Of a stretch of 64,000 bases of DNA, positions 17,296 to 25,898 are shown one piece after another (the stretch's first letter is position 1; each line of letters begins with the position of its first letter). The stretch is from an uncultured Prevotellaceae bacterium (GTDB lineage: Bacteria; Bacteroidota; Bacteroidia; Bacteroidales; Muribaculaceae). Where the stretch lies: positions 28,403-92,402 of the forward strand of contig CALEJB010000033.1 of assembly GCA_937898675.1 (NCBI GenBank), given 5' to 3'. The position numbers were made by a program, and so were the translations under genes. The notes beneath the pieces are model-generated. The model was not told where the DNA came from and did no database searches. It was given only the letters and a program-made list of their open reading frames with translations.

Positions 17296-18759
17296 ATGAA
17301 ACCACGACACCTCCTGTTCGCCCTGATGACGGCGATGGCCGCGGCACTGCCCGCCGCCGCCGATGTCAACCCGCGCTACACCGCCATGGTTAGCGACGCC
17401 ACCAGCGCCTATGTGACCAAGCGCCCGCCCGTTGAGGAGCGGTTGTTCACCAGCGCCGCCATCGACAAGAAAATCGAGCAGGTGCTTAAACTCATTAAGG
17501 GCAACGCCAAGTTGGCCTGGATGTTTGAGAACTGCTTCCCCAACACCCTCGACAGCACCGTGCATTACCGCCTGCTCGAAGGCGACGACGACACGTTTGT
17601 CTACACGGGCGACATCCACGCGATGTGGCTGCGCGACAGCGGGGCGCAGGTGTGGCCCTATGTCAAGTATGCCAACAAGGACGAGAAACTGCGCCACATG
17701 CTGCGCGGCGTCATCCTCAGGCAACTGCGCTGCATCGTCCTGGACCCCTATGCCAACGCCTTCAACGACGGTCCCACGGGCAGCCAGTGGGAGAGCGACC
17801 TCACCGACATGAAGCCCGAGTTGCATGAGCGCAAATATGAAATCGACTCGCTGTGCTACCCCATCCGTCTCGCCTATGAGTACTGGCTGGTCACCGGCGA
17901 CGACAGCATCTTTGGCGACCTGTGGACCCAGGCCGTGCAGGCGGTGCTGCGCACCTTCAAGGAGCAGCAGCGCAAGGGCGGCGACAAGGGCCCGTACAAG
18001 TTTATGCGCCGCGACATCGACGCCAAGTCGTCGCTCACATGGTATGGCTGGGGCCCTCCCTGCAACCCGGTGGGCCTCATCGTGTCATGCTTCCGTCCCA
18101 GCGACGACGCCACGGTGATGCCGTTCCTCGTGCCCAGCAACTTCATGGCCGTTTCGTCGTTGCGCAAGGCGGGCGAAATCCTCGACAAGGTAAACCACAA
18201 CGGGGCACTCTCGGCACAGTGCCGTGACCTGGCGCAGGAGGTCGAAGACGCCCTGCACAAATATGCCGTCGTGGACCATCCCAAATACGGCAAAATCTAC
18301 GCCTACGAGGTGGACGGCTGGGGCGGCCGCGTGCTCGCCGACGACGCCAATGTGCCCAGCCTGCTGGCCATGGGCTACCTGGGCGATGTGCCCATGGATG
18401 ACCCCATTTACCGCAACACGCGCCGCTTTGTGTGGAGCGAGGACAACCCCTGCTACTTCCACGGCACAGCCGGTGAAGGCGTCGGCGGAGCGCACACGGG
18501 CTATGACCTCATCTGGCCCATGAGCATCATGATGAAGGCCTTTACCGCCGACAACGACGAGGAAATCGCATACTGCATGCGCCAACTGCTGACCACCGAC
18601 GCCGGCACGGGCTTCATGCACGAGTCCTTTGACAAGGACGACGCCAAGCACTACACCCGCGCCTGGTTTGCCTGGCAGAATACCCTCTTCGGCGAACTGG
18701 TCATCCACCTTGTCGACAACGGCAAGGCCGACCTCCTGGTCCACTGCCTGGACAAGTAA
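17296..18759 (+). CDS. GH125 exo-alpha-1,6-mannosidase, exported
   Basis: A 487-residue protein with a cleavable signal peptide (MKPRHLLFALMTAMAAALPAAA). The family-defining block GDIHAMWLRDSGAQVWPY starts near residue 105; other conserved aromatic blocks include GPTGSQWESDLTD, KSSLTWYGWGPPCNP and TAGEGVGGAHTGYDLIWP. GH125 enzymes remove alpha-1,6-linked mannose from N-glycans or fungal mannan. The start at 17296 gives the better signal peptide; ATG 17272 is a possible alternative. The next gene has its own promoter, so this is probably monocistronic. Together with the sialidase at 20991 it points to use of host glycoproteins. Confidence 0.9.
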   Translation: MKPRHLLFALMTAMAAALPAAADVNPRYTAMVSDATSAYVTKRPPVEERLFTSAAIDKKIEQVLKLIKGNAKLAWMFENCFPNTLDSTVHYRLLEGDDDTFVYTGDIHAMWLRDSGAQVWPYVKYANKDEKLRHMLRGVILRQLRCIVLDPYANAFNDGPTGSQWESDLTDMKPELHERKYEIDSLCYPIRLAYEYWLVTGDDSIFGDLWTQAVQAVLRTFKEQQRKGGDKGPYKFMRRDIDAKSSLTWYGWGPPCNPVGLIVSCFRPSDDATVMPFLVPSNFMAVSSLRKAGEILDKVNHNGALSAQCRDLAQEVEDALHKYAVVDHPKYGKIYAYEVDGWGGRVLADDANVPSLLAMGYLGDVPMDDPIYRNTRRFVWSEDNPCYFHGTAGEGVGGAHTGYDLIWPMSIMMKAFTADNDEEIAYCMRQLLTTDAGTGFMHESFDKDDAKHYTRAWFAWQNTLFGELVIHLVDNGKADLLVHCLDK

Positions 18760-18840
18760 AGAATCTTTCAAAAAATATTTTTACAATTCCTATCATAGGT
18801 TAAAGCGGTGGGAATTCCGCGATATTCGGCGGCAAAGAGT

Positions 18841-18848
18841 TAATTTTG
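18841..18848 (+). promoter_or_regulatory. -7 box of the DUF4954 gene
   Basis: TAATTTTG, 37 nt before the ATG. Confidence 0.5.
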
Positions 18849-18885
18849 CCACCGAATTTCACACACTATTTCTCAAATCTAACAC

Positions 18886-20742
18886 ATGAAACAATACCGA
18901 CACCTAACCGGTGATCAAATCGAAGCCCTGAAAAGCAACGACTGCTGGGCCCGTGACTGGAATGAAATCATGGTAACCGACGGCTTTGACACCCATCGGT
19001 GCCACCGGGTGCAATTCTATGGCAGCGCACGGCTGGGCAACTGCGACGGCACCGTCGAAATCACAGATGGTTTTGTAAAAAACTGCGGCATCTACAATGC
19101 CACATTGCGCAATGTCACCATTGGCGACCGGTGCCTCGTGGAGAACATCGGCAACTATATGAACAATGTTGACGTGGGTGACGGCTGCTACATCTCCAAC
19201 GTGAGCATCATCGACACCGCGGGCGAGCCGTTCTATGGCCAAGGCCACCTCATCGCCGTGCTCAACGAGGCGGGCGACGGCAACCTGATGCTGCTCAACG
19301 ACCTCAACAGCCAGTTGGCGGCTTTTATGGTCAAGCATGGCGACAACAAGCCATTGATGAACGCCCTTACCGCAATGATCAACGAGTCGGTTGCCGCCTC
19401 ACGGCCGGCTTGCAGCACCATCGGCAACGATGTGCGCATCGTCAACAGCGGCACCATCACCAACACCATTATCGACGACGCCTGCCGCATCTGCGGCGTG
19501 TCACGCCTGCACGAGTGCACCATCAGCAGCACGACGGAAAACCCCATCACCATATCCACGGGCGTAATCCTGGAAAAGACCATCGTGAGCAGCGGCTCAC
19601 GCATCAACGGCAGCGTGAAACTGATAGACTGCTTTGTGGGTGAATGCTGCCACCTCGAGAACGGCTTCACCGCCGCAAGCAGTGTCTTTTTTGCCAACAG
19701 TTACATGTCCAACGGCGAGGCATGCGCCGCCTTTTGCGGCCCGTTTACCGTGAGCCACCACAAGAGTTCGCTGCTCATTGGTGCCATGTTCTCGTTCTAC
19801 AACGCAGGCTCGGCGACCAACTTCAGCAACCATGCCTACAAGATGGGCCCCATGCACTACGGTTCGCTCGAACGCGGCACCAAAACGGCCAGCGGCGCCT
19901 ATCTGCTGCTGCCGGCCAACATCGGCGCATTCAGCGTGTTGTTTGGCAAACTGATGTATCACCCCGACACGCGCGACCTGCCGTTCAGTTACCTCATTGC
20001 CTATAGCGACACCATGTTCCTGGCGCCGGGCCGCAATTTTGCCACCGTGGGCCTGTACCGCGACATCCGCAAATGGCCCAAGCGCGACCGCCGCACCAAG
20101 AGCGAGCAAAAGAGTGTTGTCAACTTTGATTGGCTGAGCCCGTTCACCATCAGCGAGGTGCTCAGGGGCAAGACGATATTGGAAAAACTGCGTGCCGCCA
20201 GCGGTGACCGCGTGAGCACCTACAACTACCACGAGTATGTCATCAAGGCCCCGTTGCTGCGCAAGGGCATCGAGTACTATGACATGGCGTTGCGCATCTA
20301 TATGGGCGCCGTGCTCAAACGCCACAAACCCGAACCGCCCAAGAGCAACAACGGAGAGGGCAACTGGATTGACTTGGCGGGCCTGCTCATGCCGCAAAGC
20401 GCCGAGGACCAACTCATCGATGACATCATCACGGGCCGATTGAGTTCCATCGAGCAGGTGAACGCACGCTTCAAGGACATCGACGCCAACTACAACGAGT
20501 TGCGCTGGGCATGGAGCTACCGCATGATTCTGGACTACTACGGCATCGACGAACTGACCGATGCCGCCGTGGAACGCATCCACAAAGACTATGTGAGCGC
20601 CCGCCGGCAGTGGATCTCGCTCATCCGCCAGGATGCCGAGAAAGAATACTCGCTGGGAGATGTTGATCCCGATGTGCTCGACAACTTCACCACCCTGCTC
20701 GACCGCGAGGTGGATTTCGAGAACCAGAAATTGTATATGTGA
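18886..20742 (+). CDS. DUF4954 family protein with left-handed beta-helix
   Basis: A 618-residue cytoplasmic protein without signal peptide. The first ~350 residues show hexapeptide-like periodicity (GNCDGTVEITDGFVKNCGI, ATLRNVTIGDRCLVENIG, VRIVNSGTITNTIIDDACRI), as in left-handed beta-helix acyl- or nucleotidyltransferases; the C-terminal ~270 residues are helical. This composition and length match the DUF4954 proteins found widely in Bacteroidales, which have no assigned reaction. The similarity to sugar-phosphate nucleotidyltransferase C-domains suggests a sugar- or acyl-transfer role, but a catalytic domain is not identified. Its 3' end converges on the tRNA terminator. Confidence 0.85.
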   Translation: MKQYRHLTGDQIEALKSNDCWARDWNEIMVTDGFDTHRCHRVQFYGSARLGNCDGTVEITDGFVKNCGIYNATLRNVTIGDRCLVENIGNYMNNVDVGDGCYISNVSIIDTAGEPFYGQGHLIAVLNEAGDGNLMLLNDLNSQLAAFMVKHGDNKPLMNALTAMINESVAASRPACSTIGNDVRIVNSGTITNTIIDDACRICGVSRLHECTISSTTENPITISTGVILEKTIVSSGSRINGSVKLIDCFVGECCHLENGFTAASSVFFANSYMSNGEACAAFCGPFTVSHHKSSLLIGAMFSFYNAGSATNFSNHAYKMGPMHYGSLERGTKTASGAYLLLPANIGAFSVLFGKLMYHPDTRDLPFSYLIAYSDTMFLAPGRNFATVGLYRDIRKWPKRDRRTKSEQKSVVNFDWLSPFTISEVLRGKTILEKLRAASGDRVSTYNYHEYVIKAPLLRKGIEYYDMALRIYMGAVLKRHKPEPPKSNNGEGNWIDLAGLLMPQSAEDQLIDDIITGRLSSIEQVNARFKDIDANYNELRWAWSYRMILDYYGIDELTDAAVERIHKDYVSARRQWISLIRQDAEKEYSLGDVDPDVLDNFTTLLDREVDFENQKLYM

Positions 20743-20754
20743 TTGCCAAATAAC

Positions 20755-20791
20755 AAAAAAAGCGATGCGCCTCAATATTGAAGCGCATCGC
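20755..20791 (-). terminator. Terminator of the tRNA gene
   Basis: A 30-base near-perfect palindrome (arms GCGATGCGC/GCGCATCGC, 20762-20791) followed by seven T on the minus strand. The one imperfect pair is a G-U only on the minus-strand RNA, which supports that orientation. Confidence 0.85.
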
Positions 20792-20799
20792 CGTGCTAT

Positions 20800-20876
20800 T
20801 GGTAGCGGGACTGAGAATTGAACTCAGGACCTCCGGGTTATGAATCCGACGCTCTAACCAACTGAGCTATCCCGCC
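20800..20876 (-). tRNA. tRNA-Met (anticodon CAT), 77 nt including encoded CCA
   Basis: Minus-strand cloverleaf: acceptor GGCGGGA/TCCCGCT, D arm GCTC...GAGC, anticodon loop TTCATAA, T arm CTGAG TTCAATT CTCAG and an encoded 3' CCA. The first pair is G-U and not the C-A mismatch of initiator tRNA, so an elongator Met tRNA is preferred; a CAT anticodon could also be a tRNA-Ile2 modified with lysidine. The last anticodon-stem pair (A31-C39) is mismatched. Confidence 0.93.
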
Positions 20877-20894
20877 ATTTCCTAAAAGCGACTG

Positions 20895-20926
20895 CAAAGG
20901 TATAACCATTTCCACAACCGACCAAA
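20895..20926 (-). promoter_or_regulatory. Promoter of the tRNA gene
   Basis: TACCTTTG (20902-20895) with TTTG (20926-20923) and a 20-nt gap on the minus strand, back to back with the sialidase promoter. Confidence 0.7.
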
Positions 20927-20954
20927 TTTTTTGGCAAAAAGTTTTTTCGTTTTT

Positions 20955-20983
20955 TTTGAATTTAAGAAATTTCACTACCTTTG
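20955..20983 (+). promoter_or_regulatory. Promoter of the sialidase-dus unit
   Basis: TTTG (20955-20958) and TACCTTTG (20976-20983), 17-nt gap. The ATG follows only 7 nt after the -7 box, so the mRNA would be nearly leaderless. Confidence 0.6.
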
Positions 20984-20990
20984 CCGTGAG

Positions 20991-22232
20991 ATGAAAATCA
21001 ACCATTTTACACGATTGCTGGCGACTTTGACAGTGGCAGCGGCGCTCAATGGCGCGGCCCAGTCGGTCGTGTTCGATTCCGCGCCCGCCAGCGGCCGGTT
21101 TTACCGCATCCCCGCCATCGTGCAACTGCAAGACGGCAGCCTGCTGGCCATGGGCGACGACCGCCACGGCAGCGACAGCGACATCGGCGGCAACCACGGC
21201 ATCGACATCGTGGGCCGCATGAGCCGTGACGGCGGCGCCACGTGGGGCGAAACCGTGATGATTGCCGACGGCGACGGCTCGGGAGCGGGCTTTGACGACA
21301 ACCACGGCGACGCCGCGGCGGTTGCCGACCGCGAGACGGGCGACATCCTGGTGATGTGCGCCTCGGGGGCGGTGGGCTTCGGCGCCTCCACGCTGCAAGA
21401 ACCCCTGCGCGTGGGCCGCTATGTGAGCCGTGACGGCGGCGCCACATGGTCGGGCGGCGAGGCCACAAGCGCCATCTACGGCATCTTTGCCGGTCATCGC
21501 GAGGTAAACGGCCTATTCTTTTCCAGCGGCCGCATCTGCCAGAGCAAGCGCATCAAGCGCGGCAGCCACTATCGCATCTATTCGGCCATCGACGGCCCGT
21601 GGGGCACCGGGTGCCTGGTGCTGTACAGCGACGACCTGGGCATGACATGGCAAGCCCTGGGCGGCCCCGCCGCGAGACCCACGACAGGCCCCATGGGCGA
21701 TGAAGCCAAGGTCGAGGAACTGCCCGACGGCAAAGTGCTGCTGAGTTGCCGCTCCAAACTGGCCGAAACCAGCGGCCGACTGTTCAACATCTTTGATTAC
21801 GCCACGGGCACCTGGGGCCGCATGGCGGTGAGCAACGACAGCATCGAGGGCACATGGTCACAGGGCTGCTCCTGCAACGGCGAACTGCTCGTCGTGGCAG
21901 CCTTGCGCACCAGCGACGGCCGCAGCCTGCACTTGGCGCTGCAGTCCGTGCCGCGGGGTCCCGGCCGCCAGCGCGTAACCATATATTATAAGGAGTTGCT
22001 CACGCCCGAGGACTATGACCAGCCCGAGGATTTCGCATGGGGATGGAGGCCCTATCAGGTGACCGGCAATTACTCGGCCTACTCAACGATGGTTGAACTC
22101 GAGAGCGGCGACATCGCCTTCATGCACGAGGACTGCAACGACAACGCTGGCACCGCTTACTACGACTTGCTGTGCGAGCAATTAACCTTACAACAAATCA
22201 CCAACGGCCGCTATCGCAGCGCCAAGCAATGA
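20991..22232 (+). CDS. GH33 exo-alpha-sialidase, exported
   Basis: A 413-residue protein with signal peptide (MKINHFTRLLATLTVAAALNGAAQ). It has the FRIP-type motif as YRIP (38-41) carrying the first catalytic-site Arg, and Asp boxes S-x-D-x-G-x-T-W at SRDGGATW (78-85), a second SRDGGATW and SDDLGMTW. Sialidases release terminal sialic acid from mucins and glycoproteins. The next downstream Met lies after YRIP, so the start cannot be moved far. The dus gene begins 4 nt after the stop. No sialic acid uptake genes are in the window. Confidence 0.93.
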   Translation: MKINHFTRLLATLTVAAALNGAAQSVVFDSAPASGRFYRIPAIVQLQDGSLLAMGDDRHGSDSDIGGNHGIDIVGRMSRDGGATWGETVMIADGDGSGAGFDDNHGDAAAVADRETGDILVMCASGAVGFGASTLQEPLRVGRYVSRDGGATWSGGEATSAIYGIFAGHREVNGLFFSSGRICQSKRIKRGSHYRIYSAIDGPWGTGCLVLYSDDLGMTWQALGGPAARPTTGPMGDEAKVEELPDGKVLLSCRSKLAETSGRLFNIFDYATGTWGRMAVSNDSIEGTWSQGCSCNGELLVVAALRTSDGRSLHLALQSVPRGPGRQRVTIYYKELLTPEDYDQPEDFAWGWRPYQVTGNYSAYSTMVELESGDIAFMHEDCNDNAGTAYYDLLCEQLTLQQITNGRYRSAKQ

Positions 22233-22236
22233 CAAA

Positions 22237-23169
22237 ATGATGACCGACAACAAATTACCAATATATGCCGCCCCGCTGCAGGGCGTGACCGACCGCGTGT
22301 GGCGCATGGCGCACAGTAGCGTGTTTGGCGGCGTGGACGCCTACTTTGCCCCCTTCATGCGCGTGGAGCGCGGCGAGGTGCGCCGCAAGGACCTGCGCGA
22401 CGTGGACCCAGCAGGCAACGCGGATATCGCGCTCATTCCTCAGATTCTCGCCTGCGCGCCCGAACACGCGCTGATGATGGTTCACGCCTTGCGCGACATG
22501 GGCTATGACCGCATTGACATCAATCTGGGGTGCCCCTTCCCGCCCATCGCCCTTCACCGCAAGGGTGCGGGCATGCTGCCCTACCCCGAACTGGCCGAGG
22601 ATCTCTTCAAAGCGCTGGCCACCGTCGAGGGCGTGACCTACAGCATCAAGATGCGCCTGGGCTGGGACTCGGGCGACCAGTGGCTCGCCGTGCTGCCGCC
22701 GATGGACATCATCAAGCCGTGCCACATCACCGTGCATCCCCGCATGGGCAAACAGCAGTACCGCGGCGACCTGGACATGGAACAATTTGAGGCACTGCTG
22801 CATGCCTCGCCGTGGCCCGTGGTCTATAACGGCGGCATCCGCACCACACAGGACATCGACGCCATCACCAGCCGTTACCCCACCCTGGCCGGCGTGATGA
22901 TTGGCGAAGGCCTGGCCGCCAACCCAGGGCTGCTGGCCCCCGGCGCCGCGCCCGACGACTACCGCCGCTTCCATGACCTGCTCATCGACGGCTACAGCGA
23001 GCAACCCAACGGCGGCGAGGCCCAGTTGCTGCGCCGTTTTCAGGACATCTGGCAGCACTTCCTGCCCGGCACCGACCGCAAACTGCTCAAAGCCATCAAG
23101 AAGTCGCGCAAACTCGAAGCCTACGAAGCGGCAGCCACTGCCGCCCTGGCCACATTTAGTGAGGAGTGA
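22237..23169 (+). CDS. dus: tRNA-dihydrouridine synthase (Dus family)
   Basis: A 310-residue FMN-dependent reductase. It shows the N-terminal YAAPLQGVTDRVWR block, the catalytic Cys in NLGCPFPP (about residue 100), RKGAGMLP, KMRLGWDS, the TVHPRMGKQQYRG block that binds FMN phosphate/tRNA, and VVYNGGI. Dus enzymes reduce uridines in the tRNA D-loop. It is apparently cotranscribed with the sialidase (4-nt gap), an unusual pairing. The last codons (Ser-Glu-Glu-stop) lie inside a GAGTGAG repeat array, so the original C-terminus may have been altered. Confidence 0.92.
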   Translation: MMTDNKLPIYAAPLQGVTDRVWRMAHSSVFGGVDAYFAPFMRVERGEVRRKDLRDVDPAGNADIALIPQILACAPEHALMMVHALRDMGYDRIDINLGCPFPPIALHRKGAGMLPYPELAEDLFKALATVEGVTYSIKMRLGWDSGDQWLAVLPPMDIIKPCHITVHPRMGKQQYRGDLDMEQFEALLHASPWPVVYNGGIRTTQDIDAITSRYPTLAGVMIGEGLAANPGLLAPGAAPDDYRRFHDLLIDGYSEQPNGGEAQLLRRFQDIWQHFLPGTDRKLLKAIKKSRKLEAYEAAATAALATFSEE

Positions 23170-23176
23170 GGAGTTG
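23157..23176 (+). repeat. Copy 2 of the GAGTGAG/GAGTTAG repeat family
   Basis: AGTGAGGAGTGAGGAGTTGC overlaps the last three codons and stop of the dus gene. Confidence 0.55.
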
Positions 23177-23248
23177 CTATTTTACCCAAATTTGCGCAAA
23201 ACAGGGCATTCATCTGATGCATCCGCCACGATGAAAGCGGACCAGTTC

Positions 23249-23279
23249 TTGCCATAGCCAGAAATTTCCATTAACTTTG
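23249..23279 (+). promoter_or_regulatory. Promoter of the FucI-like isomerase gene
   Basis: TTG (23249-23251), a 20-nt gap and TAACTTTG (23272-23279); 32 nt to the ATG. Confidence 0.65.
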
Positions 23280-23311
23280 CGCCAGAAATAAAAAAACTAA
23301 ACCGAATTATC

Positions 23312-24553
23312 ATGCAACTGAACTTAATCACATTTTCGTCGGCACTCGCTTCCAAAGAGTCAGTCATGGCCGACCACCACGAGTTGCTCGACGCCATCGC
23401 CGAGAAATACGACATTCGCTTCATCTTCCCCAACGAACTGACTAACAGGCCCATCGAGGGTCCAACGATGGTCCTGGTGGGCAGCGGTGGCGTGGAACAG
23501 ATGATAAAAGATAACATCGACAAACTGCCGACTGTGATCATCCTCGTCGCCGATGGCCTGAAGAATTCGCTCGCCGCATCGCTTGAGGCACTGTCGTGGA
23601 TGCGCATGCATGACTACCACGGCTATGTGCTGCATGGCACCACCGACCACATCATGCGGTATATCAACGCCTATATGGACACACAAAAGGCCTTTAACAA
23701 ACTGCGCGGCAACCGCGTGGGCATCATCGGCAAGCCCTCGGACTGGCTCATTGCCAGCGATGTCGCATACATCAATCCGCGCAAGCGCCTGGGCGTGCAA
23801 ATGGTGGACATTAACCTCGACGAGGTGGTCAAGGGTTATGAGAGCGTTCCCGACAGCGCCGTACAGGACATCACTGACAAGTTCATCACCGAGAGTGCCG
23901 GCATGAAGGAGCCCGACCGCAACGAGGTGGTCAAGGCCATGCGCCTCTATGCCGCCCTCAAGGACCTTGTGGCCCGCCACAATCTGAACGCGCTCACGCT
24001 CAACTGCTTTGACCTCATCCCCAAGACCGGCACCACAGGCTGCGTAGCGCTGGCGCTGCTCAACCAGGACGGTATCCCCGCCGGCTGTGAGGGCGACATG
24101 CAGACGATACTCACCATGCTCGCCGTCAAGGCCGCCACAGGCGAAATGTCATTCATGGCCAACCCGTCGACCATCACCGACCACGACAAGCACGAGATGG
24201 TATTCGCTCACTGCACCATCGCCCCTGGAATGACTGACCGCTACATCGTGCGCAACCACTACGAGTCGCAGAGCGGCGTTGCCATCGAGGGCATCATCGA
24301 GCCCACCGACGTCACCGTCGTCAAGTGCGGCGGCCTGGAGATGGAGCGCTTCTTCCTGAGTCGCGCCAAACTGCTGGAATGCACCAGCAGCCCCGACATG
24401 TGCCGCACCCAGTTGCGCCTGCGCCTCGACGAGCCGCTGGACTACTTCATGCAGCGCAGCATCGGCAACCACCATGTCATCGTGCGCGGCGACCACTACA
24501 ACCGCCTCATTGCCATGTTCATGATGCTACGCGCCGTCATGGACAAGAATTAA
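23312..24553 (+). CDS. FucI/AraA-like sugar isomerase family protein
   Basis: A 413-residue cytoplasmic protein whose length and C-terminal pattern fit the L-fucose isomerase-like superfamily: an N-terminal Rossmann-like half (FIFPNELTNRP, TMVLVGSGGVEQM), a central LTLNCFDLIPKTGTTGCVALALLN block, GCEGDMQTILTMLAV with the Glu/Asp pair typical of metal ligands (about residue 254), and a C-terminal HCTIAPGM/HVIVRGDH region with His residues. True FucI is about 590 residues, so this is the shorter, functionally uncharacterised branch; the sugar is unknown. The WaaP-like kinase gene follows 10 nt later, pointing to a shared pathway. Confidence 0.75.
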   Translation: MQLNLITFSSALASKESVMADHHELLDAIAEKYDIRFIFPNELTNRPIEGPTMVLVGSGGVEQMIKDNIDKLPTVIILVADGLKNSLAASLEALSWMRMHDYHGYVLHGTTDHIMRYINAYMDTQKAFNKLRGNRVGIIGKPSDWLIASDVAYINPRKRLGVQMVDINLDEVVKGYESVPDSAVQDITDKFITESAGMKEPDRNEVVKAMRLYAALKDLVARHNLNALTLNCFDLIPKTGTTGCVALALLNQDGIPAGCEGDMQTILTMLAVKAATGEMSFMANPSTITDHDKHEMVFAHCTIAPGMTDRYIVRNHYESQSGVAIEGIIEPTDVTVVKCGGLEMERFFLSRAKLLECTSSPDMCRTQLRLRLDEPLDYFMQRSIGNHHVIVRGDHYNRLIAMFMMLRAVMDKN

Positions 24554-24563
24554 GGACCGCTCG

Positions 24564-25310
24564 ATGCTCCTCAACCCCAAATACGCCCACCTGCGCGACT
24601 GGCTTGAGCGCCTGCCCGAAGAGTTCTCCCGCCTGGGAGAGGTCATCTATGACAAGCGCAACCAGCTGCGCGTTGTCACCGCCCCCGACGGCACGGTGGT
24701 CAACATCAAGCGCTACCGCACGCCGCGCCAGCCCAACCGCCTGGTCTATTCGCTGGGCATAAGGCAGCCCAAGGGCCTGCGCGCCTTTCGCTACCCGTCG
24801 CGCCTGCTCGAGCGCGGCATCGACACGCCCGAGCCCATCGCCTACATCGAGCAGCGCCACTGGGGCATGCTTGGCGAGTGCTACTTTGTGAGCGTGCAGT
24901 CACCGCTGTGTCACACGCTCTACGAAGCGGGCAATGCCGCCGAGGGCACCTACGAGGCCCTGGCCGACGCCCTGGGCCGCTTCACCGCCGCCATGCACGA
25001 GAGCGAGGTGCTGCACCTCGACTATTCGCCGGGCAACATCCTGTGGGACACCGACGAACAGGGCAGGTACCGCTTTGCCGTGGTGGACATCAACCGCATG
25101 CGATTCGGCAAGGTAAACATGGAAGACGGCTGCCAAGCGCTGTGTCGCCTGTGGGGACCCAAGCGGTTCATCGAACTGGTGGCGCGCAGTTACGCCGCCG
25201 CCCGCGGCTATGACACCGCCCGCGCCGTGGAGCTGACGATGCAGGCCCGCGTCAAATTCTGGACCCGCTACCGGCGCCGCCACCCGGTGGAATTTGACCT
25301 GGAACTGTAG
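24564..25310 (+). CDS. Kdo/WaaP-like lipopolysaccharide kinase family protein
   Basis: A 248-residue protein with a compact protein-kinase-like fold: nucleotide-binding Lys probably in NIKRYR (about 47-52), the catalytic loop HLDYSPGNIL (His-x-Asp...Asn, about 151-160) and the metal-binding Asp in VVDINRM. This is the pattern of Kdo kinase/WaaP/InaA-type enzymes, which phosphorylate lipid A-core sugars at the inner membrane. It is placed 10 nt after the FucI-like gene and is probably cotranscribed. Confidence 0.85.
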   Translation: MLLNPKYAHLRDWLERLPEEFSRLGEVIYDKRNQLRVVTAPDGTVVNIKRYRTPRQPNRLVYSLGIRQPKGLRAFRYPSRLLERGIDTPEPIAYIEQRHWGMLGECYFVSVQSPLCHTLYEAGNAAEGTYEALADALGRFTAAMHESEVLHLDYSPGNILWDTDEQGRYRFAVVDINRMRFGKVNMEDGCQALCRLWGPKRFIELVARSYAAARGYDTARAVELTMQARVKFWTRYRRRHPVEFDLEL

Positions 25311-25359
25311 TCCGCCTGCCCAAAAACAAAGTTGTACACTGATAATTTATCTGCATATA

Positions 25360-25390
25360 TTGCAGTTATCATAAAAAAATCATATCTTTG
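25360..25390 (+). promoter_or_regulatory. Promoter of the paralogue pair at 25459-26321
   Basis: TTG (25360-25362), 20-nt gap, TATCTTTG (25383-25390). Confidence 0.65.
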
Positions 25391-25458
25391 CGGCATAGAT
25401 AAGGGGCATACCGACTGATTTGTATTCCCATTTTATTCATCATTAAAACCACAGCAAT

Positions 25459-25863
25459 ATGAAAGTATTACGTTTATTTGCAATTTTAGCACTCACATTG
25501 TGCATAATGTCCTGCGGTGGCAACAAGGGCTTTGACAAGGCCACTATGGACGCGTTGTATGAGAAAGTACTCCAAAACAGCGAGAATTATGCCGACGACC
25601 CCGCCATTCTCACCACTGCCATCGAACAGGCCGAAGGCCTGCTCAACTACTTTGGTGAGAAGTACACCCCCGACCAGATGAAGGCCGCCGTAATGGAGGT
25701 TGCCAAGGGCAATGAGCCCCTGGGCGCCGAAGACACCGAACTCTTCAGGTGCTACAACAAGATGAACAACATCCTCTTTGGCCAAGATGCCAAGATGGAC
25801 GACGCGACAAAGGAGGCTTACGCCAAGTTCCAGGAGCACGCCAAGGCTGTCATGGGTCAGTGA
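25459..25863 (+). CDS. Small lipoprotein, first of a tandem paralogue pair
   Basis: A 134-residue lipoprotein (lipobox ending at Cys19, CIMSC then GGNKGF). The mature part is all-helical by pattern: FDKATMDALYEKVLQNSENY, TAIEQAEGLLNYFGEKYTPDQM, AKGNEPLGAEDTELFRCYNKM, GQDAKMDDATK. No family is recognised. By hand alignment about 80 of the last 110 residues match the next gene's product, so the two are a recent duplication. Both probably share the promoter at 25360-25390. Confidence 0.75.
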   Translation: MKVLRLFAILALTLCIMSCGGNKGFDKATMDALYEKVLQNSENYADDPAILTTAIEQAEGLLNYFGEKYTPDQMKAAVMEVAKGNEPLGAEDTELFRCYNKMNNILFGQDAKMDDATKEAYAKFQEHAKAVMGQ

Positions 25864-25898
25864 TTGCGCGCATTATTCTAAAAATCACCTGACTGAAA

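Noticed and set aside
19233..20775. Long minus-strand frames opposite the DUF4954 gene
   Set aside because: They are antisense shadows; the plus-strand frame has beta-helix periodicity and a promoter.
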